From positions 14,825,001 to 14,889,000 of the forward strand of contig OU612066.1 in the NCBI GenBank assembly GCA_914767715.1: DNA of 64,000 nucleotides, in the 5' to 3' direction. Under the pieces are notes generated by a model. That model saw nothing but the letters and a program-made list of their open reading frames with translations, searched no databases and was not told where the DNA came from. The stretch comes from Membranipora membranacea (taxonomy: Eukaryota > Bryozoa > Gymnolaemata > Cheilostomatida > Membraniporidae). Both the position numbers and the translations under genes were made by a program. This document shows positions 12,801 through 27,800 of this stretch, piece by piece; position 1 is the first letter of the stretch, and every line of letters begins with the position of its first letter.

Positions 12801-15800
12801 ACCCATTGATCTGATTGAGGTTGAGACGGGTGGACGCCCCTCATTCATGAGACCAACTGCCAGGTAAGCTAGATACCTGGTTCTGAGTCTAAAGACTATT
12901 TTTAGTCAGTGTACTTTTGAGAGACATCGACAGTATTGCATTCATCATTTACTGCCATTTTCAAAACCTTGTTGATTGTGAGAGAAAGCATAACACTTGA
13001 TTCATTTCCCAATAATTTTTCTTCACTTGCATGCCAATACTCACTAGATTTCTATGTTTTTCTCTGTTTCACTTATTCCATTCATTTTATTCAGCTATTT
13101 GCGATCTAAACGCCATTCGATGCCAGCTGCAATGTAAGGACACGCTGGTTTTTCAACTTTACCCCTTTCACAAGATTTAATAATACAGCATATCAAAGGA
13201 TTCATGTTTTACTAATATCGTAATCATAACATTGATTCATCCCGTACTCGGCTAGCTCTTTTTATTACATGGTTGCAATGCTCTATTATGTGTTTGGCTA
13301 AGAAAACATTGAGCTCTTCTAACTTTTGGGATCAGATGGTGACACGTAAACAAAATTGCAACAAGGCCAACAGCAAGCTCAACAAGTAAAGTTTTCTCTC
13401 GTATATAAAACTGATTGGTTTATTCATATGTATCAAATCTGAATGTCCTCTCCACCAAAAGTGTATATCATTAAGATATGCTGACTTTGATATGCTGACC
13501 AATCCTAATTGATTCAAACTTCTCTGCTGAGTGTTGTACCCCTAGCCTTATTCATGAAATGCTCTGAAACTATCTGATTCGTTACTTAGCCAATGATAAC
13601 TGTATTATTTTTGCATGCCGAGGATAACTTTGTGAGGCGAGCTGATATCAGACATTTTACTGTCTTGTTTCTTATATAACCGTTAATATGATTATTGTGG
13701 CCTTGTCAATTTTGCTGATTTGTGACTAAGTGGTGTTATTTATAATGATTATTGTATCATTGCAACCTTTGGAGTTGTCCCCTGAGATTGTAAGGAGGAC
13801 AACTCAAAAGTGTTAACTGATGTTGTTTCAGTATTGTAATTCATAATCATTCATGTATAAGTTGCCCATATATGCATTTATGAGTACAGGCCAGAAACTA
13901 TATAGACTATCAGTTTGGTAATGATGATCATTTTTATTGTACTGTAATTGATGACTAAGACTACATGTACTGTGCTAGCTAGATTCGTTTCACAATTTTT
14001 GTCCTATGATTTCAGCTCTGTGAAAAAGGTAGGGAAGGACGATGAAGAGGAGAAGAGACCAAAGAGGATGCTCTCCCCCACGCTACCCGACGGTGATCTG
14101 CCCTCTTACATGAAAGCTACTGAAAGTTACTTCAAAAAGGTATATTTAGTAGGAGTTTATTGCACATTGCTGTGTTTTTAGTACATCGCTTCTCAGCTTA
14201 TAGATGTTGTTTTATCATTTACACATTCTTTAGTCTAGCTGATGGACACAAACTCGTGAATTTGAAGAGCTTATAACCATATTTTATACTTTTCATGTTG
14301 TCTTGTCTCATCAAATCTCACTACGCTCTGGTACCAGCCTGTATATTTCAAGTCTGGAGAACAAAAAATTTGAAAATTTCTCAGTCTCAAGATTTATCGC
14401 TGTTTACCGATATATGCCGCCTTGATTTCCTATATGGAGGGGAGGCAACTCTGAAAATATGTGCAAAAACTGATAAAATGTATATAAATAACACTATTGG
14501 CCTAGTGGGATTTGATGCACGAATATAAATATTTTACTCTGATTTTCCCTATTTCCTTCTAACTCAAACTAATGTGTATTTAGAACTCAGAATATAACGG
14601 AGAGGTAAGTTGGTCAGAGAATGGAGAGTGTAACTACTACTACATAGCCCTATCTTTTCGTCTGCCCCCTTTATATGTTTTATGAAGTTTTTAAGTTTAC
14701 TATTTTGAGTTGTTTGCCCCTGTTTAATTTTGCTATTTCTTTTTGTTTAAACAAGTTTATTATCATACTAGCATTATAATGGAGATATTTATGCTAACAG
14801 AAATTTTTCCGCTGTAAGCCTAATGCCTTGCTCAAAGCCATGACTCTTTTGAGACTGAGACTGTATTGCCTAAGCATTGAGTTAAATTTGCTTGCAGTGC
14901 GCTTTAATACAATAATCCATTAGTTGGTAGTTGCATTGGTAGTTTATCTAAACAGACCATCAAGAGATTCGCACACAGTTTTTGCTCAGACTATCGGCAG
15001 CAAGCTCTAGAAAGCACAACTGGTCACAGACCAATTATTGAAAATCTGATACTGAAACCACTTCTTGTTCCATGTGGTAATTGCTCTAGCATGCGTGCTC
15101 CCTGTTCGTTCCGCACGATCTTTTCATTCTTTCCATGCTCATATAGAAGAACATTGCACCCTTCCTACGTCACTGTGTCCGGTCTATCCAAACCACCGTA
15201 CACCAACAACATTCATTTTAGATATTGACCATTATGTCATTTCAACATAATTTATTGTATTGCCCTGGCATGTTTTCTGAAGTTTCTTCTCTAATATAGG
15301 TTGAGCACCTCTTCGATGATGAGACGCCTGATGAGCAGTCACAGCGTAATAAGAGAGCTCAGTCTGTACAGATTAGTTATGATGAGGATAATCTTCCCTC
15401 CTTCATGAAGCCCACAAAAGCATTTGAGGCTCTGGTCTCTATACCTGTCGAGGAACATGTAGACCACAAGCCCAAGAGGAAATCTACTGTGCATATGGAC
15501 TCCAATGGCGAGGTAAGGTGTACTAACAACAGGCAGTGAAATAGCTTTGGTTTATGGTAATTATAAAATGCCCTATAAGAAGTTGCCTTCCTGTGTGCAA
15601 AAAGAGAATAACTCTGATTCTTCCATGGTTTTTGTTATCTTGAATTCTTGGTTGATTTTAGGTTCCATCTTATATGAAGCCAACAAAGAGTTATGAAACT
15701 CGACATGAAGAAGAGCACTTGGATATTCTCAACTCTACTGACAGAAAGAATAAGAGTTCGTCTGCTGTGAGACTCGCCAATAAAACATCCCCTCATACTT

Positions 15801-18800
15801 CAGCATCACATTCCGAAAATGGTGACATTCCTTCCTTCATGAAGTCTACTAAGAGCGTAGATTCACGTGGACATAGTGTGGATTTAGAAGACTCCCCACC
15901 ACAACAAGAGAAGAAGAAACCAGCACCTCTGATCTTGACTAACGGAGAGGTTCCTTCATTCATGAGACCAACCAAGAGTTTCGAAATCAGAGACAGGCAT
16001 AACGAAGAAGCGATGCTTCAAGAACAACAGCAAGCTGAGCAGACTGAGAGAAAGCCGAAGATCAAAAGAGTTTCTACGATTGATGATGGAGAGCTTCCTT
16101 CCTATTTAAAGTCAACCAAGAGTCACGAGAACAGAGAGCAGGCCATAGCCTCAGGCGCTCAGGAGCCTGACCCGCTGGAGATGACTTTGCAGATGACGCC
16201 CCTAATAGACCGAGCACCCGAACCATCTCCTACTAAGAAAAAGTCTGTAGGAGGATTTCTAAAGAAGAAATTCGGCCTCGGCAAAGGTATGTTGATGTAC
16301 TTTTATATTTGAACAGCCATTTAATGTCAATTTGTCTGGGGCGTTAACATACTTAACAAAAAATGGTGTTAATGTTATGGAAGTAACCTCGTCTAGACGC
16401 AAGTAGTGTTCTGCTCCTCTTTTTTGACGGAGTTAACATCAGCAATACTTCAAGCTGCGTAGCTGCCGGTGTTCTTGATGTTCTTAAAATCACGCTTAAT
16501 TGAAAGTGTTGGGAAGGAGGTTTTTTCTCTTGCACTTTCACCAGATGCTAAGTGCTCTATCAAGTAAGGTTGAGAGTTATGTAATGATCTTGCAACAGAG
16601 GTCTGGTCTGCCTACTGCCGCCTACATAGTTGCCTGTATCGGGATTAAAACTAAGCCTCCATTAAAAGTGATGTATCTCTCTCTTTGCTACTTGAGAATG
16701 TGACAGTATCCTAATGTGTTTGAGGAAGGGATGAAAGCTTTCAGCTGATGAGACAGGCGTCTTTGTCTTTGCATAGACAGTAGTGTTTATTTTATCAAGG
16801 TGTAACGGTTGCACTTTGTTCAAGATGACCTTTTATTATTGTCATTGTCATTTGTGAGCTAATTTTAATTTTTTTGTAGCTAGTTTTATGGGAGTTCATT
16901 GACAGGTGTTTTACGTTTGTATTGTTATGAGTTAGCCCCCAGGGTTGTAAAACATCTCTCTGAAGTTTGGATATCAAAGCTATATACAAACACCACAGCG
17001 CTAATTGCCTACTTGGAGGGTGTTTTTGACATTCTTAAAAATCAGGTCACTGCAGACTAATACCGTAATGTTGCATAGATTATAATATTTATGATGATTC
17101 AGCTATCGAAAAGTCATTAACGTTGTAAACACAACAGTTGATGATGGGCTATCGGCTAGGGACGCTGTGCTCAGGTTGCAAAACTTATTATCAAATAGTC
17201 ATTCTATTTTTCTGCTGGTCGGTTTGAACTTCTAAAAGAACTCTTGCCAGGTCAGTCTTGTTGTGTTTATGTGAAAACATTTTTCCGTCTTCAAAGCAGT
17301 CAACCGCTATGACTGGGGGTGCATTGCACCGTCGATATTTTGTCAACAACCATTGATTATAAGATGAACTCATAACCACAGTGTCCTTTTCCTTGGAATA
17401 TTACACCGATGTTATACTGATGTTTCAAAAAGTGCTCTAAGGTTGTGTGCTGGTTAAGTAGTAGGCATTGTTCAGAGAGTAATAATTGTTTTGATCCTTC
17501 AGTCACTGTCGTTATACATTATCCTCTAACATGTTGCATACACATGTGCTATACAAGTAATAACAGTACTTGAAGATTGATTTTTTTCACTGAGCTGGGT
17601 TGCTGTGTTATTTATTATACAAGACAGCGACACCATAGATAAGTGCGCCTGCTATAGTCTGATAAAACATAATAGAAGCTTGAGTCAATGCGTCATTCTT
17701 GGTTTGGTTTGGCGCTGATTTAGACCAAGGGATATTCGGCTTCGTTTGAGGTTTTGAAATCCAGGTAAGTTGAAGGCTAGTGAGTCAATGTTTCTCTGAT
17801 TACTTGACATGGTGACTTGGCAGTCGACAGGGTCACTTGGCAACCGCTATTCTTATCTTGTCACAGATACCTTTCACCTTATCATGACTTCCACAATTGT
17901 CTTAGCCTTATCAATCCGTTCCTTGATTTGTTTTATTTGATACGTGACCATTGCTGCGGCAAACGGATCGGTTAAGTGATTTCCGAGACAAGTAGCAGAT
18001 GGACTACTCCAGGAAATTCGCCAAACTCCCCTGAGTGTTTGTCATCATATGTTTTTGTTTTACACTGGCAACGCCTTTTGGCCAGCTGCGATTATTGTGA
18101 CTTTATACATGGTATGGCCTACAGAATGACGCAGCCAAACTATTAAACATGATAAATTCCCGTTATTCGATTGTAATCTCAGTGTTAATTAAAATCTCCT
18201 ACGCTTTCAATTATTGTCATTTATGGTTTTTTATTCAATTGATTTGATATCTGATGCAGATGGTTGAATGCATGGGCCGAGAATGTTGTTGCTCTGTCTG
18301 ATATAATGAGTGGTTGTCAATGAAGGTCGTTGGTAAGGAGGTTGAGGACGTCTCTAGGTTCTTGATGTGTGAAGCCCGCCGATACCGTTCCAGACTGTTG
18401 GAGCTAATAATCACAAAGTAAAGCCTACTTTTTCCATGTTAATCTTGAAGGCTGGTATGATTTATGTTCCCAGTGCCCAGATTAAAACCATAAAAATTGC
18501 AAGTGAAGCACTGTTAAACAGATTTCCCTCATATATGGCACTTGCATGACAGTGTCAGTGTTGCTTTGGAGGTCAAGCCGAGTGACAGCCTTGTGTGAAG
18601 TCTGTCAATCTTATAATTCTGGCAGGCAGTGATCAGTCTCAGTGAGGTGGGTTTTTACCTAAGATACTAAATTGTTTTACTACTTATTAGCAACACATAA
18701 ACATTCTTATGGGCCAACAGGCTTTGTGAGCAGTCTGTCAATCTTATATTTCTGGCAGGCAATCTCGGTGAGATGGGTTTTTACTGCTTATTGGCAACAC

Positions 18801-21800
18801 ATCGAATTTCTTATGGGGCTAAATGGTTTTCAAGCCTCTGATAGTGACTTTTGACATGACTAAGTGCCTTGCAGTTCTGAGGATGAACATTGTCACTATG
18901 TTGATTTATAGAATATGTTGTTGTTACGCTCTGTGTGTGCTGGCGTTAATTGAGGGGTTAGTTGGAGGTAAATGTGCCATTATTCTGTTCATCGACTTAT
19001 GTTGACAATAGCTCTCCCCTGGACATATGGAGCAACTTCTTCTACCGGGTGTGAACGAAGGTTTAGTGTCTCCACAGCTGGAGTCGTTTACCATATCGAC
19101 TAAGTTGACGAGTCTGGGTGCTCGACTTATACTGTTGTTGACAAGTTGACGAGTCCCAGTGCTTGACTTTCGAGTTCTAGAATAGGAATCGTTCATCTTT
19201 CACCATGGGTAACGCCGGAATACTCTCAAAGTTATGTTTTTCGTTTCTTACAACAGGCAGGAAAGGTGGGTTAAGCTCTGGTGTATGGATAGCAGCTTTT
19301 AGCAAAGCAAAGCTCTCGAAATAATTGGGTTGCTGACATATATTGCTGACATATATCCTGCTTACATGTTTAAATGCTTTCCCATATTTGTGTATGCTAT
19401 TCCTTTTATCTTGTCATCTCCTTGTGGTTTCCTGATTTTCAATCTTATGGGGTTTAAAATCCGCTTAGATGGAAATGAAGACATCTGCAAATGTTGATGT
19501 CACCATGTTTTTAATAAGCCTAACATTGACTCATGTTGTTATTATCAATGTTATGAGTTTAAACTTGCCTCATGTTTGATGTCTTTACTCCTTGACTCTG
19601 CTTTGAAGTCGGATATGAACTGTTGATTGCTTTATAGCTAATTAATTTGTCAGCTAAACCACTTTTCACAGCCACTAACACCATCGCTGGTTACTAAAAC
19701 AGAGTAATGATTGCTTTATTATGTCCAGTTCGGCTCATTTGGTTAGTTTGGTGTTTTGCCGTTCTGCTATCCATCCCTGGGAATATGGGCGTAAAGTTTT
19801 GACTTTTTTGTGTATTACCGGATCAAGGGTTTGATCTACAAAATTAGCTGTTCTTTTGCTGCTTGGAGACATAGCTGATAGTTTGGAGTTGCTATATACC
19901 AGCTGCTATATTTCGTTTCAGTTGACCAGTTTTTTTTGCAGTAGCTATTTTGCTGCCTTTCAGCTGCAGTTCTTATCGAACGCTTTGTAATATGATTTCA
20001 CAATTTATCGCCGATTCAGGATATCTGTAGCCTGTCTCATGTTTTGTTTTCACCTTTTTGTATTTTTTCATTCATGCAATCTGAGCCTATGACAGGTCTG
20101 AATGCCATTGGCATTTGATCCTAACTCTTGATACGGGCACTGAGGCAGCCCTTCAGGTGCATGTAATTGTTTAGGAATTTGGTCTATTTGTTATCAGTTC
20201 ATATATCTGTGTGATATTTTACAGGTACTTCAGTCGACTCTGTATCGAGCACTGCAACTAACAAGTCATCCTCTACATCAGGACCACGTAAATCCTCGCT
20301 TACTAAGAACAGCTTAGCTGTGACAACCCCGAACGGGGCACCTGCTAACGGGGCTCACACTAAAGCCCAGTCACCCGGTGATAAACCTTCTTATATGAAA
20401 TCTACTAGCAGTGCTCAACGTAAAATTAATGATAGGTAAGTTATTTTATATAATATTATGATCATAACAGAGCGTTGTGTAGGTTTTGAGCTGAACAGGT
20501 TTGGAGGGGCTAGACTGAGTTCATCTTAAACCTGTTTTTGATAATTGTGGGGGAGAGGGGGTCTTGTCAATCTAGAACACCACGTTGACTTGGGATCTAA
20601 GATTACTGGTCACTGTTTGTTGCCCTAGGGTTCCTGAGATAAGAAGCAGGTCAAGTAGTGTATATTGACCATTTTACACGCAAGTCGAATCAAGGCACTG
20701 CTAGTAACTTAGATGTGAGATATATCCATCTTAGGTTTTCCTCTCAGGCATATTTAAATGCAACGAATAAAGGCTTTTATTACCCATGGGATTGGCAATT
20801 GGATACAAGCAAAGACAATATTCAACATAAATTGCCTGGAACGAACGGGAGGTCAATCGCTACTTTTGATTTTACATACATTCAGAGACTTATACTGTTT
20901 ACATAGTCAAATATCTGAAAATGCCCATTGGCAGTTTACTGAGCAATAAATTTGTTCTGTTTTCATTCCGCACAGCAATGCACTCATTGTACCTCCGCCA
21001 TCTTAGACATAGTTCACACCACATAGTATACATGTCATTGAAGGTTTTTGACCTTGGCTAGTGTTTGCACCGCCAGAAATTACTTTACACCTGAACATAA
21101 ACAACATACCTGCAGTTACTGATCATTCATTTCATGGCTCTGACATTTTCAAACCCTCATCATTTTCCTATTCTGTCATCAGGTTTTGCCTATCATTAGG
21201 TTTTGTGGTTATGCCCTCATTTCTTGAACGCTCATTGCTCAATTCTCCATATAGCATGAATGATGAAAAACTGATTGCTTTTATAATGAGAATATGAGAA
21301 TCAACATGTTCATCAGCTTTTTGGATTTTTACATATCTTTCAATAAGTTTTCAGAATGTCTAGATATTTTAGCAGCCACAGTTGTTTTGATGCCTGAGAA
21401 TTGCTAAAATTCCGGGTCGAATGTCTAGTTGACTGGTCAAGATAACTAACTGTGACTGTTGACTGTTAGTTCATGGGAGTTAGTTAGTCCTGTTTGATCA
21501 AACATTCAACTATTTGTGATGTCTAGGGTCCTCCCGATTCAGTCAAACCTTTCAGAACTTTAAACTGGCATGTAAATGTTATGTCAACACCTCTTGTCAA
21601 TATTCAGTATCAGTTTCTTTGATCATGACGATCAATATGTAAAATCAATACCCTATATTATCCATATGAAGCAAACCTATATATATTTGCCAGCAGTTAA
21701 TAATGAATAGGGCTCTCATAGCCATTATTAGTTACGCCCACGTTTATTACCAACTATGTAAATTCCATCTGGATAAGCTCAAATCTTGGAAAAGAGAAAT

Positions 21801-24800
21801 TGTTCGGTGGCAACATTTGAAAAGATTGTCCAGGCACAGTTAAAACTTGCTGACTGCTTGTGCAGTGTAGCTAAACTTTCAAATATATGTCACTGCTCAT
21901 CTTGCGCACAATGGAATTAGCTAAGTGTGTCATGCGATGGAGCGATACTTTTGAATTGATTGCTTATTTTAAGCTGATATAAATCTATAGATTACATAAA
22001 GTGACACATCATAGCCTTGAGTGCTCTAATTTCGTCTCAACTTTCTCTCTCTCTATCGATTGATACTAATTCCTCCCTCTGTCAACCATCGCTTATTCTC
22101 AGCTCTACATATCCTGAAATAAAATGTTAGCCTCTGAATAACGGTCAACTTTGCAGAGCTCAGCTGTTAGGGTTGTGGGGCGGCCTTGCTACTCAAATGA
22201 GCGATTATGGGGCATCGCGAGAAAAAGCTTTCCTTGATTGATCGATGCGCTCAATTAAAAAAGCCAGGGTGGAGGGCGACAGCTAGTGCATACTGCAGAA
22301 CTTTTTCTGGCTGGGTTTTGGGGTTATCGACCGCAGCATACACATAGGACAAAGTAATATGTAACAGTACAGTCATAATAATGAACCGATTAGGGCCAAC
22401 AGATAGACAACAAAGACGGTTCTCATACGTTTGCGGTTTCTTCCTGTAGCTCATATTTCAGATAGTATCATAATATATGTTTCTAATCGGTATATGTTAC
22501 GTACTATTTTCAACAGGCGATCAAATGTACCAACAAGCAGGTAGGCCAGAGAATAATAACCCCGTTACAAGTTAACTCATATGACTGACTGGCTACTACT
22601 ACTACTATTACTACTGGTTGTTAAACCAAAGGGTGACTTTGTTTAATGTAGAGTAACTTTAAAATAAAAAAAACATTCCGTAAATTTTTGTGTGACCCCC
22701 CAAAACGTTGAGTTTGAGGACATAACTCATCAGGGATTTGAATGGGATGAACTTTCAGCGCACTCATATTTCTACCTATGAATAGAAACATTAACACTTG
22801 TATAGATATTATTGATTGAGTGACCCTTTTCCGACCCTATTACCATCCTGATTACTTGACAATGAGAAGACAACTCGTATATAAGTTCAATATTTTTCTC
22901 TGAATATGACATTTATCCCCTCCATATAATACCCATATACTAAATTACTGAGAGAAGTCATATTTTCATTGAGAGAGAGAAAAAAAAAGACTTTGTAATG
23001 AAGTTTGGATTTTTGAAGTGTACTTAGTTTTTTGGTGCTCAAACCGCTGTAGTATCATGATGTTGAAGTTTGGCGTAAAACTCTGAACTTTTCTGCTCTT
23101 GCTATACATAAACTGCTGGAAAGTTATCGCTTGCCTTTTTCACTTATCCTTTGATCGTAATGATGTGTTTCTGTGGGCCATAACTGGGTCGTTCTTGCAC
23201 TGCTTCTTTGGAGTTACATTTCCTTGTCAATCATTCACAGCTGAGGAGTATCTTTTGTGCAAGTTTGTTTGCACAACTCTCAATATTTTTCTTTTATAAA
23301 TGCTCATTTTTATACACAATTTCCTTTATATTTTTTATGAATATGTGAAAAATGAACATTTAATGCGGTATTATGTAACACAATAGAACAATCAAACAAA
23401 AAATTAGTTCATACAAATGAATGCGTGTACCGATAACAGCCAAAAGGCGTTATCATGGTTCGCCTGGCCCCCCTAAAACAGCCATATCAGTTTTCTAACC
23501 AGTAGAAATGTAAAGCAAGTTTCATCAATTATAGTCTATCGCGAGCCAATTTTATGTAATGCAATAAGGGCTGATGGCTTTTCTCCTGGCTAACATTTTA
23601 ATCATTTCATCTAGTTGTAAAGTAGGTAGAAATAACTGCTACATAGAAGGCGCACCCCTGATATCGTATCCCCCTGTATACACCCTATACACTACCCCCA
23701 GTCTGTACAAAATTCCTTTCCACCACTGGTAGCCAAGGTAAGCTACCAGTAACAAAATTAATTTCTCAAGCGTTCCAACGCTGGAGCTTCCAGTCAGTTT
23801 ATATTTCAATCTTTTACACCAGTCCATTATTCTCCATGGCCATGTGGAGACAACTTTCATAGCCTTACAATCATCAGTGTCTATACATGTTTGTACGGGG
23901 GCGTCTACAAAGTCTAATGTACAATCATCTCCACATTGCATATCCTTTACTGCCTTCCCCCTCAATCTTTCATTACTCATTTCACACTCTTCTGTCTCTT
24001 TTAGATTATCCAATACACAGTCTACCTCATCTACATCCTGACATCTACAATCCATCATCCTCATTCTACAATCCCTACATCGTTCATTATCCTCTCTTCT
24101 GCGGCTCCTGGACTGTTTGTTATCCTCTCTCCTGCCTCTACCGCTGCTAGACTGTCTTGTCTTTTTATAAGCCGGAGGAGTCCAAAGCATCACTGACAAT
24201 CTCTCTGGTGAGCAATTAGGAGTCAAATATACCGACTTTGACCTTGACCTAGCCTTGCAATCTCTTGCTCTATGTTTCTTCCGGCTTTGCCTAGAATAGT
24301 CTTGATAATCTCCACAGCAATCATGGACTGTGTAGGTTTCACTAGATAAGTCATTAATGTGCAACCTATCAGATTTGGCTGGACTTTCTCTGCGAGCATT
24401 TCTTCTCACAAGATAAGATGCTGCGGAGTGATCGCTATCTGATGTTGAACTCAAGCTACTGGATGCTCTTAGAGAATGATTAAACATTGTTTTTCTCAGC
24501 TCGTGTTCCTTTTTTAATGATCCAATCTGCTCGGCGTGGGTGGAGATCCTTTTGATAAATGTCTTGACTGGCTGAATATCTTCTCGTATGAAGTCAATGA
24601 TTCGTCTGAGATGGATCGGTGAGAGATCTTGATTTATTATAGTCTCCATTTCTCGTAAGCTTCGCTGTACCTGATCCACTATCCGGTTGGTGTGTTTTAT
24701 CACTGAGTCTTGAAGATTCTCTCGTTTCTGGATCGTGTCTCTGGTTACTTCCTCATAACTGATGTTGGCTTTCGCTTCTGCAGAGCTTACCATCGGTGAG

Positions 24801-27800
24801 CCAACTGAATACATAACTTCGTTTGAGACCTGCTATTCTGTGTATCAATCTCCTTGCTCTGATGGCGATTTTCGCGCGAATGTTTCATCTGATCAAAGGT
24901 GATCTTCTCATCGACTATTCCTGTTTGCTATTGATCATCACCAAAAGGTTTCTACTACACATGGTTACACAAAAGTGCAGAATAATGACTTGAGACTCTC
25001 TGTGAATCCAAACAATGACTCGACCAAGTGTTTTAGCATGAAGTGTTTTATTGTTGGAGTTGTGTTATCACTAAGCTTTGTGTCATGCGCCATGTTAGCG
25101 TAACGCTGTTACATTAACCTTAGTCATCTCTTACTGTCATCAAATTTACTGAAATGGGGTTTCTAATAGTATTTGCGAGCTTTCTAATCATATTTTGGCT
25201 TAGAGATACATTAGGATTCTCAAACCAAACAAAAGACAGCGAAGAATCTCAAGAGAAATCTCTTCAAACAGTGGCGTTGGGTAGCGGCGATACTGCTGTG
25301 CAACTATAATCTAGTTTCTGTTAGATCTATATTGCCGGATAAAATTTATATACTAATTGTGAAGCTTGAAAGTTATGATAGCTATAGCTTGGATATCTAC
25401 CATGTGTTTCAGCGCTCTGAAATCCTTCAAAATCTCCAGATCGAAGAGTAAAACTTCTCGTACTAAGCAGAAGTCATGGTATGCATTATCACATCTCACA
25501 CTCACTGCGTGGTTTATATTGTGTTATCTCATTTTCCTTCAATGAATTTCTCAGCTATCCTTCCATTTTTAAAAAAACTATTTTTGTGAGGATTTTATTG
25601 GGCAGCGCGCTTGGCTCATCAAGCGTATGGAAATATCATAAATACATTTTTATGGTATTCTCACATGAAATGGGTGAAAGTGATCGGTCAATTTATTTTT
25701 ATCCTGCTAACTATCCTTCAGTTTCACCATTCTTCAGTTGCACAATGACCTCATCACGCCCTTTGTGACATCACCAGTTGACCACCTTTGCTCAAGGTTG
25801 ACCAAGTGTTAATGCAAGTAATATATCCCACAATGCAATTTCCATCAACGGAGGTTTCAGAAAGAGTTGACAAATATTCATAAATACTGACTTCTGCAGT
25901 GGATATGTGCTGATTGCTTCGTTTTGAGGTATCCATCATCAATATATGAGCAAAACTATACTCCATGGCACTCCTCTTTCTTTGGTTTGCGCAGGTTAAG
26001 TTATCCCCTCCTGCTAATTCGGGATTGAGTCAATCATTTAATTTCACCTTTTTTAATTTTTCTCTTCATTCAGCGTTGACAAGGATTCTGAGGATATGAC
26101 TACAGCCACGCTTACAGCGCCCTCTATGAACGGGATGGAAGAGAGTAAGAAAACTCCGCTCATCAATATCACACAGGTGTCACTCGATGGCAAGGATCAT
26201 GATGTTCTTATGAGACCAAAGAAAACGTCTAGTAGTAGTATAACTACTAATAACAACAAACTAAATACTAGACCAGATACTGATAGTCCAAAAGACTCGA
26301 CTCCCAATAGATCATCTATTGCTAACAGGTAAATAAGCTTACCAGTTATCCAGTACCTCTATTATTCTACTGCTAGCCCATGGAGCTCAGCCTTATTGTG
26401 TGTAAATGCTGTTGGAATTCGGAATTGTGTGAAGTTTTCGTTTACGCCTGTTACCTACAAAAAAGCTACTATTTGTTTCAGCTTCAAAACTTCCCGACTT
26501 GATAGAAAAGCTCAGGCTTTCTTCAATAGCTGTTACCGTTTATGTTTTGCTCTTGCTCCAATGGTTATGTTTTTGTACCCGTCCCTTAGGAGTGCCTCAG
26601 TTCGAGTGCGAGGAAATAAGGCTCAGGCTCTGTAAGTGTTTGTGTGTGACCCTCAGGCTATCCACCTGGATTATGTGTGTGTGCGTGCTCATGCTCAGGC
26701 TATGAGTCATCACCAATAATATTATAGTGCTGGAACCTACAAAATATTTCAAATGATAGGGTTATGTATTACTTGTACTTAGTTTGAGGTCTCATCTTAG
26801 TGCCAGCGTGTAAATATGGTGATGACTTACTGCCCACTCATTGTGAACATGTAATCACAGAGTAAGGATGTATCCTTACTCTGTGGAGTAATTATAGTCT
26901 GTTCTCTGCACTAGAGGAAGGAAAGAGCAGGGAACAGACATGCAGTCATAGAGTAAGAATATTATCCTAACTCTGTGATGGAGTGTTATGGTGTGATAAT
27001 AATGTGCTTGCTACAGCAGGTTGTAATTCGGCCATGATTTATTCGTGTGTTGCTGGGTTTCACTCACTGTCTTTTCCTGATTATACTGCTTGTGTGTGGT
27101 CTATTGGTTACTATGGTGATCTTTGTTGTGACAAAAATATGGTATTGGAGATTTCAAAACCTGGTATTTGCTTATCTGTGTGCTTTATGGAGCTTTAGAA
27201 TAAATCCCTCATAATATAGTGTGAACCCTGCTATTCCCTAGCCAGACCTATCCCATAGCATTAGAAAGATTCATTGGACAATCAACCCAAACTGCTTACA
27301 GAATGATTCTTATGATCTGAATAACCTATACCACTGAAAGCTAGATTCGTGCAAGTTTATTTTGAGAGATTATTTGTTAGTTGAGAAACTGAAGGTTTTT
27401 TAAGTTGGATCTAATGCTACATGGATTGTTCCATTGTCAAGCAGAGAGTTTCTCATCAGTCTAGCTTTACCCCGCTGTGAACAAACATAGCCTATCAATA
27501 AACTTGACAAGCTTCAGATTTCTCGCTGATTGCTGCCAAATTTGAGGGTAAAGGGGAAACTCTCAACTGTTAATCTCAAAAAGTTCTTTGTTGAATCATG
27601 GCAATTTATCTACTTGACATTAGTGCATATTCTGGACACGCTAAAGAGACATAGCTATTGTTCAAAATTAACATTCTTGTTGCTGATTATGACAGGTTAG
27701 CATCCCTGCAAGTGAATGGAGAAGAAGGGTGGAAGAGGCGAGTCGGTGACAAGGATCACGGCAGCTTTAGATCTGGCAGCATCCACGATAGACTGAGTAA

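Larger units (their letters stand above)
22541..25412 (+). other. SVIL intron hosting nested genes
   Basis: This 2.9-kb intron separates the 24-nt exon at 22517 from the 66-nt exon at 25413. Bases 22541-23638 hold no gene that I can support. The minus-strand gene occupies 23639-24814 and the micro-ORF 25154-25309. The 24815-25153 spacer would have to act as a divergent promoter if both are expressed; I see no obvious TATA box there. Confidence 0.7.

Noticed and set aside
23844-24150. Plus-strand frames opposite the nested gene
   Set aside because: Shadows of the minus-strand coding sequence.
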